From positions 1 through 64,000 of the forward strand of contig CANRPY010000003.1 in the NCBI GenBank assembly GCA_947632595.1: a stretch of DNA of 64,000 nt. The letters run 5' to 3'. The translations under genes and the position numbers were made by a program. Below are positions 8,556 through 17,424 of the stretch, one piece after another. How positions within the stretch are numbered: position 1 is the first letter of the stretch; each line of letters starts with the position of its first letter. The stretch comes from an uncultured Bacilli bacterium (GTDB lineage Bacteria; Bacillota_I; Bacilli_A; RF39; UBA660). The notes beneath the pieces were generated by a model. That model was not told the origin of the DNA and ran no database searches. It saw only the letters and a list, made by a program, of their open reading frames with translations.

Positions 8556-11054
8556 CTATTTACCACAACAGTTCTTATACTTCTTTCCACTTCCACATGG
8601 GCATGGATCATTTCTACCTATTTTTTGTTTTTTGATAGGTTTTTGTTTTGCCTTTGTATCATCGTTGTCGTTTGTAATCATCTTTTTTGTTTGTGGTTTT
8701 CTTTCAATATTTTGTCTTATTTCTGCTTTTAGTAAGAAGATTGAAATGTCTTTATCAATTTTTTGTAACATAGAATCAAACATATCAAATCCTTCCATTG
8801 TGTAGGCTCTTAATGGATCTTCTTGGGCATATCCTCTTAAATGAATTCCTTCTCGTAAATGTGCCATTGTATTAATATGTTCTGTCCAGTAGTTATCTAA
8901 TACTTGAAGGGAGATTACTTTTTCAAATTCATTTGTTACTTCTTGTGGGATCTCTTTTAATTTATTTTCGTATTCTTCAATTACTCTTTTTGCGATTACA
9001 TCAATTACTTGATTTTCATCATTTTCTTTGATGTCTTTTACTTTCATATCTTTCTTTAAAAGATTTTCATTGGCAAACTCAATAATATCTTCAAAATCTT
9101 GATCTGTTAAATATCCTTCTGGTGTTAGATGAGATTTTACTAAGTCCTCAATATGATGACGGAACGTTGTTAGAACCATTTCATGAATGGATTCATTTTC
9201 TAGAATCTTATTTCTTTTTTCATAGATAATTTCTCTTTGATTATTCATAACATCATCATATTGAAGTAGGCTTTTACGAATATCGTAGTTATTTCCTTCT
9301 ACACGTTTTTGTGCTTGTTCTACACTCTTCGTAAATGCTTTACTACGGATTGCTTGGTCTCCCATTCCCATACTTTCCATCATAGTTCCAATTCTATCTG
9401 AACCAAATTTTACCATCAAGTCATCTTTCATCGATACAAAGAATTGTGTATAACCAGGATCTCCTTGACGTCCAGAACGTCCACGTAACTGATTATCAAT
9501 ACGACGGGATTCATGACGTTCTGTACCAACAACACATAGTCCTCCTAGTGCTCTTACTTCATCTGATAATTTAATATCGGTACCACGTCCGGCCATATTC
9601 GTTGCGATAGTTACTGATTTACCAAGTCCAATTTTTGAAATGATTTCTGCTTCTCTTTCATGATTTTTTGCATTTAATACTTCATGAGGAATCTTTGCTT
9701 GTTTTAATAAGTTACTAATGATTTCACTTGTTTCAATTGCAATAGTACCAATTAATACTGGTTGTCCTAATTCATATTTTTCTTTTACAAAGTTAATAAT
9801 GGCTTTATATTTTGCTTCTTTTGATGCATATACTAAATCTGCTTCATCTATACGAATTACTTCTTTATTTGTTGGGATTTCTATAACATACATATTATAG
9901 ATATCACGGAACTCTTCTTCTTCTGTTTTTGCAGTACCAGTCATTCCGGATAGTTTTTTATACATACGGAATAAATTTTGGAAGGTAATTGTTGCCATGG
10001 TCTTTGTTTCTTCATTAATCTTTACGCCTTCTTTTGCTTCGATTGCTTGATGTAGACCATCCGAATATGCTCTTCCTTTCATTAGACGTCCTGTAAATTG
10101 ATCAACAATTACTACTTCTCCATCTTGTACAACATAATCTACATCTTTTCTCATTGCGTAATTTGCACGTAATGCTTGATTAATAAAATGTAGTAATGTT
10201 GTATTGTTGATGTCATATAAGTTATCTACATGGAATGATTTTTCTGCTTTATCTGATCCTTCTTCTGTTAGATTTACACTATTTGTTTTTTCATCATAGA
10301 TAAAGTCTTTTTCTTTTTTTAAGCTTTTTGCATATTTATCTGCGCTGATATATAAATTTTGATTTTGCATTTCTCCACCAGAAATAATCAATGGTGTACG
10401 TGCTTCGTCGATTAAGACAGAGTCTACTTCATCGATAATTGCGAAATTAAGTTTTCTTTGAACTCTATCTTCTTTTCTAACTACCATATTATCTCTTAAG
10501 TAGTCGAATCCTATTTCATTGTTTGTTGAATATAAAATATCACAGTTATAGGCTTCTTGTTTTTCGGCAGGTGTTAAATCTCTTTTGTTTACTCCTACTG
10601 TTAATCCTAGGAATCTATGAATTCCACCCATCCATTCGGCATCACGTCCGGCAAGATATTCATTTACTGTAATAATATGAACACCATCCCCTGTTAGGGC
10701 ATTTAAATATGCAGGAAGTACAGCTGTAAGAGTTTTTCCTTCACCCGTTTTCATTTCTGCAATATTACCATAATGGATTGCTAGAGCACCTAATATTTGA
10801 ACATAAAAATGTTTTTCTCCTATTACACGAAATGCTGCTTCTCTTGCTGTTGCAAAAGCTTCTACTAAAATATCTTCTAGGGTCTCCCCGTTTCTTAATC
10901 TTTCTTTAAATTCTTCTGTTTTATTTTGTAACTCTGTGTCTGTTAATTTTGAATATTCTTCATCAAGAGCAATGATTTTATCTGCTATTGTATGGAATCT
11001 TCTTAACTCTTTATATTCATGGTCGAATAATTTTTTTAAAATATTCAAGGTCAT
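8556..11054 (-). CDS. secA: Protein translocase subunit SecA
   Basis: MKTGEGKTLTAVLPAYLNAL, NMAGRGTDIKL, C-terminal SEC-C RNDPCPCGSGKKYKNCCGK. Confidence 0.98.
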   Translation of the reverse strand: MTLNILKKLFDHEYKELRRFHTIADKIIALDEEYSKLTDTELQNKTEEFKERLRNGETLEDILVEAFATAREAAFRVIGEKHFYVQILGALAIHYGNIAEMKTGEGKTLTAVLPAYLNALTGDGVHIITVNEYLAGRDAEWMGGIHRFLGLTVGVNKRDLTPAEKQEAYNCDILYSTNNEIGFDYLRDNMVVRKEDRVQRKLNFAIIDEVDSVLIDEARTPLIISGGEMQNQNLYISADKYAKSLKKEKDFIYDEKTNSVNLTEEGSDKAEKSFHVDNLYDINNTTLLHFINQALRANYAMRKDVDYVVQDGEVVIVDQFTGRLMKGRAYSDGLHQAIEAKEGVKINEETKTMATITFQNLFRMYKKLSGMTGTAKTEEEEFRDIYNMYVIEIPTNKEVIRIDEADLVYASKEAKYKAIINFVKEKYELGQPVLIGTIAIETSEIISNLLKQAKIPHEVLNAKNHEREAEIISKIGLGKSVTIATNMAGRGTDIKLSDEVRALGGLCVVGTERHESRRIDNQLRGRSGRQGDPGYTQFFVSMKDDLMVKFGSDRIGTMMESMGMGDQAIRSKAFTKSVEQAQKRVEGNNYDIRKSLLQYDDVMNNQREIIYEKRNKILENESIHEMVLTTFRHHIEDLVKSHLTPEGYLTDQDFEDIIEFANENLLKKDMKVKDIKENDENQVIDVIAKRVIEEYENKLKEIPQEVTNEFEKVISLQVLDNYWTEHINTMAHLREGIHLRGYAQEDPLRAYTMEGFDMFDSMLQKIDKDISIFLLKAEIRQNIERKPQTKKMITNDNDDTKAKQKPIKKQKIGRNDPCPCGSGKKYKNCCGK
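8557..8599. repeat. 43-bp direct repeat, copy 2 (secA 3' end)
   Basis: Identical to 6736-6778. Confidence 0.95.
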
Positions 11055-11126
11055 CCACTCCTTCAAGACATTATTTTATCAAAAAAAGAAGAGAAATAAA
11101 AGTATATTTCTCTTCTTTTATCTTTC

Positions 11127-11657
11127 TTATTCTGTTTCAATTACTCCGTAATTTCCATCATTTCTTTTGTAAATCACACATGGAGCATCTGTTTCTCTAT
11201 CTTTGTACATATAAAATTGGTGTCCTAGAAGTTCCATTTGTAGGATTGCTTCTTCTTCATCCATAGGTTTTACTTCTATCACCTTTCTTTTTACAATTTT
11301 ACTTGTTTCTTTTTCTTCCTCTTCTTCTATGCTTTCAAAATTAAATTCAAATGCTTGTTTTGTTTGTTTTGCCATTAATCTTGTTTTGTTTTTACGAACT
11401 TGTCTTTCCAGTTTATCAATGGTCTTATCAACAGCTGCATAGAAGTCGTCATTTGTTTCCTCCGATCTTAGAATAAATGATTTTAATGGGATTGTAATTT
11501 CTACTGTCTGTTCGTGTCCTTTTACTTTCACTATGACGTTTGCGTGAACATTTTCACTATTTCCTAGGTATTTATCTAACTTTCCTAGCTTCTCATCTAC
11601 ATACTCTTTCATAGATTCCGTAATTTTTAGTTTTTCACCACGAATTTGTATTTCCAT
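11127..11657 (-). CDS. hpf: Ribosome hibernation promoting factor (long form)
   Basis: MEIQIRGEKLKITESMKEYVDEKLGKL and C-terminal PMDEEEAILQMELLGHQFYMYKD. Confidence 0.95.
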   Translation of the reverse strand: MEIQIRGEKLKITESMKEYVDEKLGKLDKYLGNSENVHANVIVKVKGHEQTVEITIPLKSFILRSEETNDDFYAAVDKTIDKLERQVRKNKTRLMAKQTKQAFEFNFESIEEEEEKETSKIVKRKVIEVKPMDEEEAILQMELLGHQFYMYKDRETDAPCVIYKRNDGNYGVIETE

Positions 11658-11709
11658 AAAATCTCCTCCTTTGTACTTTTATTATACCAAATTCTTAAAA
11701 AAAATACCA

Positions 11710-11931
11710 CTAGTTTATAGTGGCAGCTTCTCTTAGAAGTCTTACATTAATGGCTTGGTACCCTTTACTGGTTTCGATTAATTTAAATTCCACTAATTGT
11801 CCTTCGCTTAGTGTTTTATAACCATCTAATTCAATAGCTGAATAATGAACAAAGATATCTTCGTTTTGCTTAAATCCAATAAAGCCATATCCTTTGTCAT
11901 TATTAAACCATTTCACGCGCCCGGTCATCAT
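11710..11931 (-). CDS. Cold-shock-domain protein
   Basis: MTGRVKWFNNDKGYGFIGFKQNEDIFVHYSAI. Confidence 0.93.
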   Translation of the reverse strand: MMTGRVKWFNNDKGYGFIGFKQNEDIFVHYSAIELDGYKTLSEGQLVEFKLIETSKGYQAINVRLLREAATIN

Positions 11932-12066
11932 ATACCTCTTACACCTCAATTCTACCATAGCTTCATGGTAGTTTTATTGTAGCAAAAAGTTTTCTTATTT
12001 TTTTCAAAATTCTCTTAATTGCCCTTTTCTTATTCCTCTTTGGCTTCTCTTCTTCATTATTCGACT

Positions 12067-12753
12067 TTATTCTACTTTTCGAAGAGAATCTATTATCTCT
12101 TTTTTTTGGTTTCTAGATATATTTGTATATGTCGTTTTATCTTGAAAAGTAATCTTATTTTCTCTTTTGTGATAAGATAAAATTTGATCTTTATTGATTA
12201 GACAACTCCTACTTGCTTTGATCATCTTTTGTTTTAATTCTTGTTCTAACTCCATGATGCTTTTTGCTATATCATATTCTCCATTTGTTGTTACAATCCT
12301 ACACTTTTTTTCTTCTTTTCTTTTTTCTATATATTTGATTTCTCGAATAGGAATGTTATAGAGACTATTTTTATATTCATATTTCAACATATTTGGTCTT
12401 TGTTTATAATTTTGTATACTGATGCGGATTGCTCTTTCTAATAGATATTCATATTCTTTTTCTTTTAGAATTACATCTACTAATAGCCATCCTCTTTTTA
12501 ATAAGTCAGGCACTAATTCTTTTTTCTTTGTTGTAACAATAATCATGGATGCCCAATCCTTTGCTCTTATTCTTTCAATTCGATTTTTATTTTTTTCATT
12601 TTCTATATTTAAGATATAGATTTTATAAGTATCCGAGATTTTTTCTTTCTCTTCTTTTATTCTATATTCATAGTCTTCCTTCATCATGACTTTTTGAATG
12701 ATGTTTTTTACTCTTATATAATCTTCTTCCTCTTCAATTCTAAACTCTATCAT
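12067..12753 (-). CDS. LytTR DNA-binding protein with degenerate receiver-like N-terminus
   Basis: C-terminus LYNIPIREIKYIEKRKEEKKCRIVTTNGEYDIAKSIMELEQELKQKMIKASRSCLINKDQI; receiver site reads YILNIEN. Confidence 0.8.
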   Translation of the reverse strand: MIEFRIEEEEDYIRVKNIIQKVMMKEDYEYRIKEEKEKISDTYKIYILNIENEKNKNRIERIRAKDWASMIIVTTKKKELVPDLLKRGWLLVDVILKEKEYEYLLERAIRISIQNYKQRPNMLKYEYKNSLYNIPIREIKYIEKRKEEKKCRIVTTNGEYDIAKSIMELEQELKQKMIKASRSCLINKDQILSYHKRENKITFQDKTTYTNISRNQKKEIIDSLRKVE

Positions 12754-12803
12754 TTTATCACGCACCTTATCCATCATATCATTTTTTTGATAAAAAAAAG
12801 AAA

Positions 12804-13901
12804 CTATTTTGTTTCTTTTTTCTTCTTTGGAATAATTTTTGATTCAATCTTTTTTAAGATTTCTGGGTTTTTATCAGAAATAATCGTTGTATGGAAGACA
12901 AACCAGGTTACTAATATAAAGATTACAATAAATAGAGCTTGTCCTATTTTTGGATCTTTTAAGACAAATATTAAAGTTGCGACTGCGAATAAAATATTGA
13001 TTCCATAAATAATGAGTACTGTTACTACTTGTGAAAAATTCATTCCTAATAATTGATGGTGGAGATGTTGTTTATCTGCTTGGAATGGTGGTTGTCCTTT
13101 TAATAATCTTCTTATGATTGCGAATAAGGTATCTAAGATTGGAATTCCTAAGATAGATACTGGTACAAAGAATGAGATTAAGGCAGGTCCTTTAAATTCG
13201 AGTAGGGATATTACTGCAATAATAAATCCCATGAATGTTGCTCCATCTCCTGCGAAGATTTTTGCGGGATGAAAGTTATGGAGTAAGAAACCCATTGTTG
13301 ATCCTAACATGATTAGGGTAATTACCATTACAAGGCTTCCAAATCTGCCTTGGAAAAATCCAATAATTGCAATGGTAATATAAAAGATTGTACATATTCC
13401 TCCACTTAAACCATCTAATCCATCTATCAGATTAATAATGTTTGTACATGCTACGATAAAAAAGATGGTAATTGGATAAGATAAGATTCCGAAATCAAAT
13501 GTATAGCCGAATGCTGTAATGACATCTAAGATAATTCCACCATAGAAGACTATGACACAGGCTGCTACTATTTGTGCTAATAATTTATAGGTTGCTCTAA
13601 TTGGTTTGATATCATCTACAATAGAAGTTAAAATGATGATAAAACTTCCTATTAGGATTGAATTCATTCGAATACTTTGTTCTCCAAATAACATATAACC
13701 GAATAGAAAAGATAAAAAGATTCCTACTCCACCAAGTTTTGGAGTTGCTTTCTCATGAATATGTCTATGTCCTTCTTCTGATCTAGGGTTATCCATTGCA
13801 TTGACATGCACAGCTACTTTTCTCATTAAGAACATAATGATTGCTGAAAAGATAAAGGTTGTTATGACAATTTTTGATGCCGATAACAGTTGGACTTTCA
13901 T
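12804..13901 (-). CDS. tagO: MraY/WecA-type glycosyl-1-phosphate transferase (TagO-like)
   Basis: DNPRSEEGHRHIHEKATPKLGGVGIFLSF, NIINLIDGLDGLSGG, HNFHPAKIFAGDGATFMGF. Confidence 0.88.
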   Translation of the reverse strand: MKVQLLSASKIVITTFIFSAIIMFLMRKVAVHVNAMDNPRSEEGHRHIHEKATPKLGGVGIFLSFLFGYMLFGEQSIRMNSILIGSFIIILTSIVDDIKPIRATYKLLAQIVAACVIVFYGGIILDVITAFGYTFDFGILSYPITIFFIVACTNIINLIDGLDGLSGGICTIFYITIAIIGFFQGRFGSLVMVITLIMLGSTMGFLLHNFHPAKIFAGDGATFMGFIIAVISLLEFKGPALISFFVPVSILGIPILDTLFAIIRRLLKGQPPFQADKQHLHHQLLGMNFSQVVTVLIIYGINILFAVATLIFVLKDPKIGQALFIVIFILVTWFVFHTTIISDKNPEILKKIESKIIPKKKKETK

Positions 13902-13963
13902 AAAATTTCCTTCTTTCTACCAAGATTATACCAAATTTTCTTTTATTGCAAAAGAAAAAACCA

Positions 13964-14962
13964 TTATTCTTGGTCTTCTTCCAGTTGTTTTCTATTTTCT
14001 AGTAAAACTCCTGTTCCTTCTACGACACATGTTAATGGTTCTTCGGCAATTAATGCAGGGATTGTTAATGCTTCTTCTAATACATCTACTAATCCAGTTA
14101 AAAGGGAGCCTCCTCCTGTTAGAATGACACCTTTTTCTACAATGTCTGCTGCTAGTTCAGGTGGTGTTTGTTCTAGTACTCCTTGTGTTGACTTGATAAT
14201 TTTATTTACTCCATCCATTAAGGCTTCTTTTATCTCTTCTTGATTTACTTCTATGGCACTTGGTAGTCCTGTTAATAAACTTCTTCCTCTTACTTCTAAC
14301 TTTTCTTTTTTACTTGGTTTATATACGTTTGCAAAATGAATCTTTATATCTTCTGCTGTTGGTTCTCCTATTAATAATTTATATTTATCTCTTAAGTATT
14401 TAATAATATCTTGGTTTAGAGAATTTCCTGCTACTTTTACAGAGGCAGATGATACAATTCCATTCATGGATAATACTGCAATATCTGTAGTTCCTCCTCC
14501 AATATCTAATACCATATTTGCTTCTGGTTTTGAAATATCCATTCCTGCTCCAATGGCTGCTACTTTTGGTTCTTCTTCTATATATACTTTACTTGCACCC
14601 ATTCTTTCTGCTGCTTCTTTGATGGCATTTCTCTCTACTGGAGTAATATTGGTTGGACAACAAATTAAAATTCTTGGTCTTGTAAATAATTTTCTTGCTT
14701 TAATTTTACGGATAAAGGAATCTAACATAATTTCTGTTAATTCAAAGTCTGCGATTACTCCATCTTTTAAAGGTCTAATTGCTTTAATCTTTCCTGGAGT
14801 TCTTCCGACCATTTCACTTGCTTCACTTCCTACTGCAATCACTTTTTTTGTTTCTGTTTCTATTACAACGATACTTGGTTCGTTTAATACAATTCCTCTA
14901 CCTTTTACATAGATTAAAACGTTTGCCGTTCCTAAATCAATTCCAATGTCTCTTACTATCAT
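13964..14962 (-). CDS. MreB/Mbl family actin-like cell shape protein
   Basis: DIGIDLGTANVLIYVKGRGIVLNEPSIV; MVLDIGGGTTDIAVLSMNGIV. Confidence 0.95.
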   Translation of the reverse strand: MIVRDIGIDLGTANVLIYVKGRGIVLNEPSIVVIETETKKVIAVGSEASEMVGRTPGKIKAIRPLKDGVIADFELTEIMLDSFIRKIKARKLFTRPRILICCPTNITPVERNAIKEAAERMGASKVYIEEEPKVAAIGAGMDISKPEANMVLDIGGGTTDIAVLSMNGIVSSASVKVAGNSLNQDIIKYLRDKYKLLIGEPTAEDIKIHFANVYKPSKKEKLEVRGRSLLTGLPSAIEVNQEEIKEALMDGVNKIIKSTQGVLEQTPPELAADIVEKGVILTGGGSLLTGLVDVLEEALTIPALIAEEPLTCVVEGTGVLLENRKQLEEDQE

Positions 14963-15042
14963 AATCTATCTACTCCCATTTTTATTTTATCATATTTTCT
15001 ATCTACTACTATTATATTTTCTTTCGATAAAAAAAAGAAGAA

Positions 15043-15672
15043 CTAATTCTCCTTCTTGTATTCTTTGTTTATATATAATTCTGGATTTACGGAACTTCCA
15101 TTTACATAGATTTCGAAATGTAGATGATTTCCTAATTCTTTCTCCATTTCGTTTGTTCCACTTTTTCCAATTACTTGTCCCTGTCCTACATTATCTCCTT
15201 GTTTTACAGATACTTCACTTAAACTTTGATAAATAGAAATTAATCCATTTTTATGTTCAACTTCTACAATTTTTCCTAAGATATCATCTTCTTTTACTGT
15301 CTTTACGGTTCCATCTGCTATAGCAATGACATCAAATACTTCTTTTTTTACAAAATCAATTCCTGTATTTTGATAATACGTATTTTCTTTTACTACGATG
15401 GAATTTTCTTGAGTTGTTTCTTCTCCTTTATAATCGTAGTAAGATTTTCCTATCGTTACTCCACTATCTACATAAGGAGAAGTTATATAATTATTTTCAC
15501 TCACTACTGGAAGTGTTTCTTGGTAATACTCATTTGCTGTTGGATACTCTTCTGCTTCTATTTCTTCTCCACTCATACTTGTTGTTGCAAAAATGGCGAA
15601 GATTAATACGGGAACAAGGGTTAATACAAAGATACCTAAAGGGAGTCCTTTTAAAAATGCTTCTTTTTTCAT
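15043..15672 (-). CDS. M23-like, SpoIIQ-like protein
   Basis: N-terminal TM; NTGIDFVKKEVFDVIAIADGTVKTVKEDDILGKIVEVEHKNGLISIYQSL...HLHFEIYVNGSSVNPELY. Confidence 0.78.
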   Translation of the reverse strand: MKKEAFLKGLPLGIFVLTLVPVLIFAIFATTSMSGEEIEAEEYPTANEYYQETLPVVSENNYITSPYVDSGVTIGKSYYDYKGEETTQENSIVVKENTYYQNTGIDFVKKEVFDVIAIADGTVKTVKEDDILGKIVEVEHKNGLISIYQSLSEVSVKQGDNVGQGQVIGKSGTNEMEKELGNHLHFEIYVNGSSVNPELYINKEYKKEN

Positions 15673-15723
15673 ACTTTCACCTCATTAACATTTTGAGCAA
15701 AAAAAAAGGATTTATACATCCTT

Positions 15724-15924
15724 TTAAAAGATATTTACGGATAAGACTAAATCGTAAATAAAATTAGTCACGAGATAAATCATTGATAATCCTAAGAAAA
15801 AATAAAATAGTTTTGCTTGGACTGGATTTACATTCTTTTTAAAGATATGATTAATATTTAGAGATGCCATTGTCCATATCACTAAAATTGTTACGATAAA
15901 ATATAAAACGTATTTAAATGTCAT
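15724..15924 (-). CDS. DUF1146 (YwzB-like) small membrane protein
   Basis: Two-TM 66-aa protein, size and synteny typical. Confidence 0.65.
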   Translation of the reverse strand: MTFKYVLYFIVTILVIWTMASLNINHIFKKNVNPVQAKLFYFFLGLSMIYLVTNFIYDLVLSVNIF

Positions 15925-15926
15925 GC

Positions 15927-16367
15927 TTATTTTTCCTCATATTCTTTTATTTTATTTCTTCTTCTAACATGCTTTTCTTCCATGGAACATGGAGTACTTA
16001 TAAATGTTTTTACGATCTCATATGCTTTTTCTAAAGTCATTTTTTCGCCAAAGGCAACTATGTTAGAATCATTATCTGTTCTTGTTGCGATTGCTTCTTC
16101 TTTAGAGTCTACTTTTGCACAACGGATTCCTTTTACTTTATTACAGGCAATACTAATCCCAATTCCTGATCCACAGATGGCTACTCCAAAATCTACTTCT
16201 TTTTCTATGACTCCTTGTCCTAAACGAAAGGCATAGTCTGGATAATCTGTTGATTTCTCTTCATAGGTACCATAATCCTTGATTTCTATATTTTCTTGTT
16301 CTAATTTTTCTATTAATTCTTTTTTTAAATTAAATCCTCTATGGTCACTTGCAAAACCTAATTTCAT
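15927..16367 (-). CDS. rpiB: Ribose 5-phosphate isomerase B
   Basis: MKLGFASDHRGFNLKKEL; GVAICGSGIGISIACNKVKGIRCAKV. Confidence 0.95.
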   Translation of the reverse strand: MKLGFASDHRGFNLKKELIEKLEQENIEIKDYGTYEEKSTDYPDYAFRLGQGVIEKEVDFGVAICGSGIGISIACNKVKGIRCAKVDSKEEAIATRTDNDSNIVAFGEKMTLEKAYEIVKTFISTPCSMEEKHVRRRNKIKEYEEK

Positions 16368-16416
16368 TGTATCCCTCTTTTCTAATTTTATTATAACACG
16401 AAAAAGAAAAAACTGC

Positions 16417-16632
16417 TTATTCTGCAGTTTCTTTATCAAATCCATATTTCTTGTTAAATTTATCTACACGACCAGCGCGCGATGCTCTACTTTGTTTTCC
16501 TGTATAGAATGGATGACATTCTGAACAAATTTCAACATTAATTTCTGATTTTGTAGATTTACAAGTAAATGTGTTTCCACATGCACAAGTTACTGTGCAA
16601 TCTTTGATTTCTGGATGGATATCTTTTTTCAT
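16417..16632 (-). CDS. rpmE: 50S ribosomal protein L31 (zinc-binding, four-Cys form)
   Basis: [47 protein letters not shown]. Confidence 0.96.
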   Translation of the reverse strand: MKKDIHPEIKDCTVTCACGNTFTCKSTKSEINVEICSECHPFYTGKQSRASRAGRVDKFNKKYGFDKETAE

Positions 16633-16651
16633 ATTCTTCTCTCCTTCCGCC

Positions 16652-16670
16652 ATGACATCCGTGATGTCAT
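16652..16670 (-). promoter_or_regulatory. Hairpin just upstream of the rpmE RBS (candidate L31 leader)
   Basis: ATGACATC-CGT-GATGTCAT perfect 8-bp stem, 3-nt loop. Confidence 0.45.
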
Positions 16671-16695
16671 AGTAATTAAACGCGTTATTAATATA

Positions 16696-17394
16696 TCAAA
16701 TATTTTCTTGGTTTTCAAGTGTTTTTTGAATTATTTTCCTTGATATTTCATAATATCCTAAACGATTTGGGTAATAACTATTCGGATTCGAGAAAAAGTT
16801 AGGGTCTCTTTTTAGAAGATTTTGTGTATCAATATAAGTAATTTTTTGATTTTCTTTTAATATTTTATTTAATTCTAGGATTCCTTTTCTTTTATATTTT
16901 TCTGTACTATTGGTTTCACAGTATCCTACTACGATGATTGAATTATGATAATATTTTGCTATTTCTTCTATACATTCTTCATAGTTTCTTTTGATTTCTA
17001 CCATGATTTTTTCAAATTTTTGTTCTGTTAGAGATTCTTCTATCGATAGGGAGTACAATAAATCGTTATATCCTAATGTTATGATTAAGAGGTCAGACTC
17101 GGACAAAATCTTTTTTATTTTTGGGGTTTGTTTTATGAGTGTTGTGATGCTTTTTAGAGATTGTTCTTTTTTGGAATAGTCGGTATTGGTAACGACTTTA
17201 TCATTTTGTTTTTTAAGTTCTTCTTCTACATAGTCAATATATCCGTAGTCTTTGGATCCATAGGAATTGATTCCTAGTGAGAAGCTATCTCCTATACTTG
17301 TCATTTGATACATGGAGTGAGATGTTTCTTGATAAATGATAAAAACAGATAAACTTAATAGTAGTAAAATCAGCAATTTAGTTTTTCGAGTCAT
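16696..17394 (-). CDS. SGNH/GDSL-type hydrolase
   Basis: TSIGDSFSLGINSYGSKDYGYIDYV; LIITLGYNDLL; YYPNRLGYYEIS. Confidence 0.75.
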   Translation of the reverse strand: MTRKTKLLILLLLSLSVFIIYQETSHSMYQMTSIGDSFSLGINSYGSKDYGYIDYVEEELKKQNDKVVTNTDYSKKEQSLKSITTLIKQTPKIKKILSESDLLIITLGYNDLLYSLSIEESLTEQKFEKIMVEIKRNYEECIEEIAKYYHNSIIVVGYCETNSTEKYKRKGILELNKILKENQKITYIDTQNLLKRDPNFFSNPNSYYPNRLGYYEISRKIIQKTLENQENI

Positions 17395-17424
17395 TTTCCC
17401 TCCCAAAAAAAGAAATATATTTTA

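Noticed and set aside
13801-14243. Plus-strand ORFs opposite tagO and mreB, and the many similar 60-150 aa antisense ORFs throughout
   Set aside because: They lie antisense to well-supported genes and show Leu/Phe/Ser-rich artefact composition typical of reverse complements of AT-rich coding DNA.
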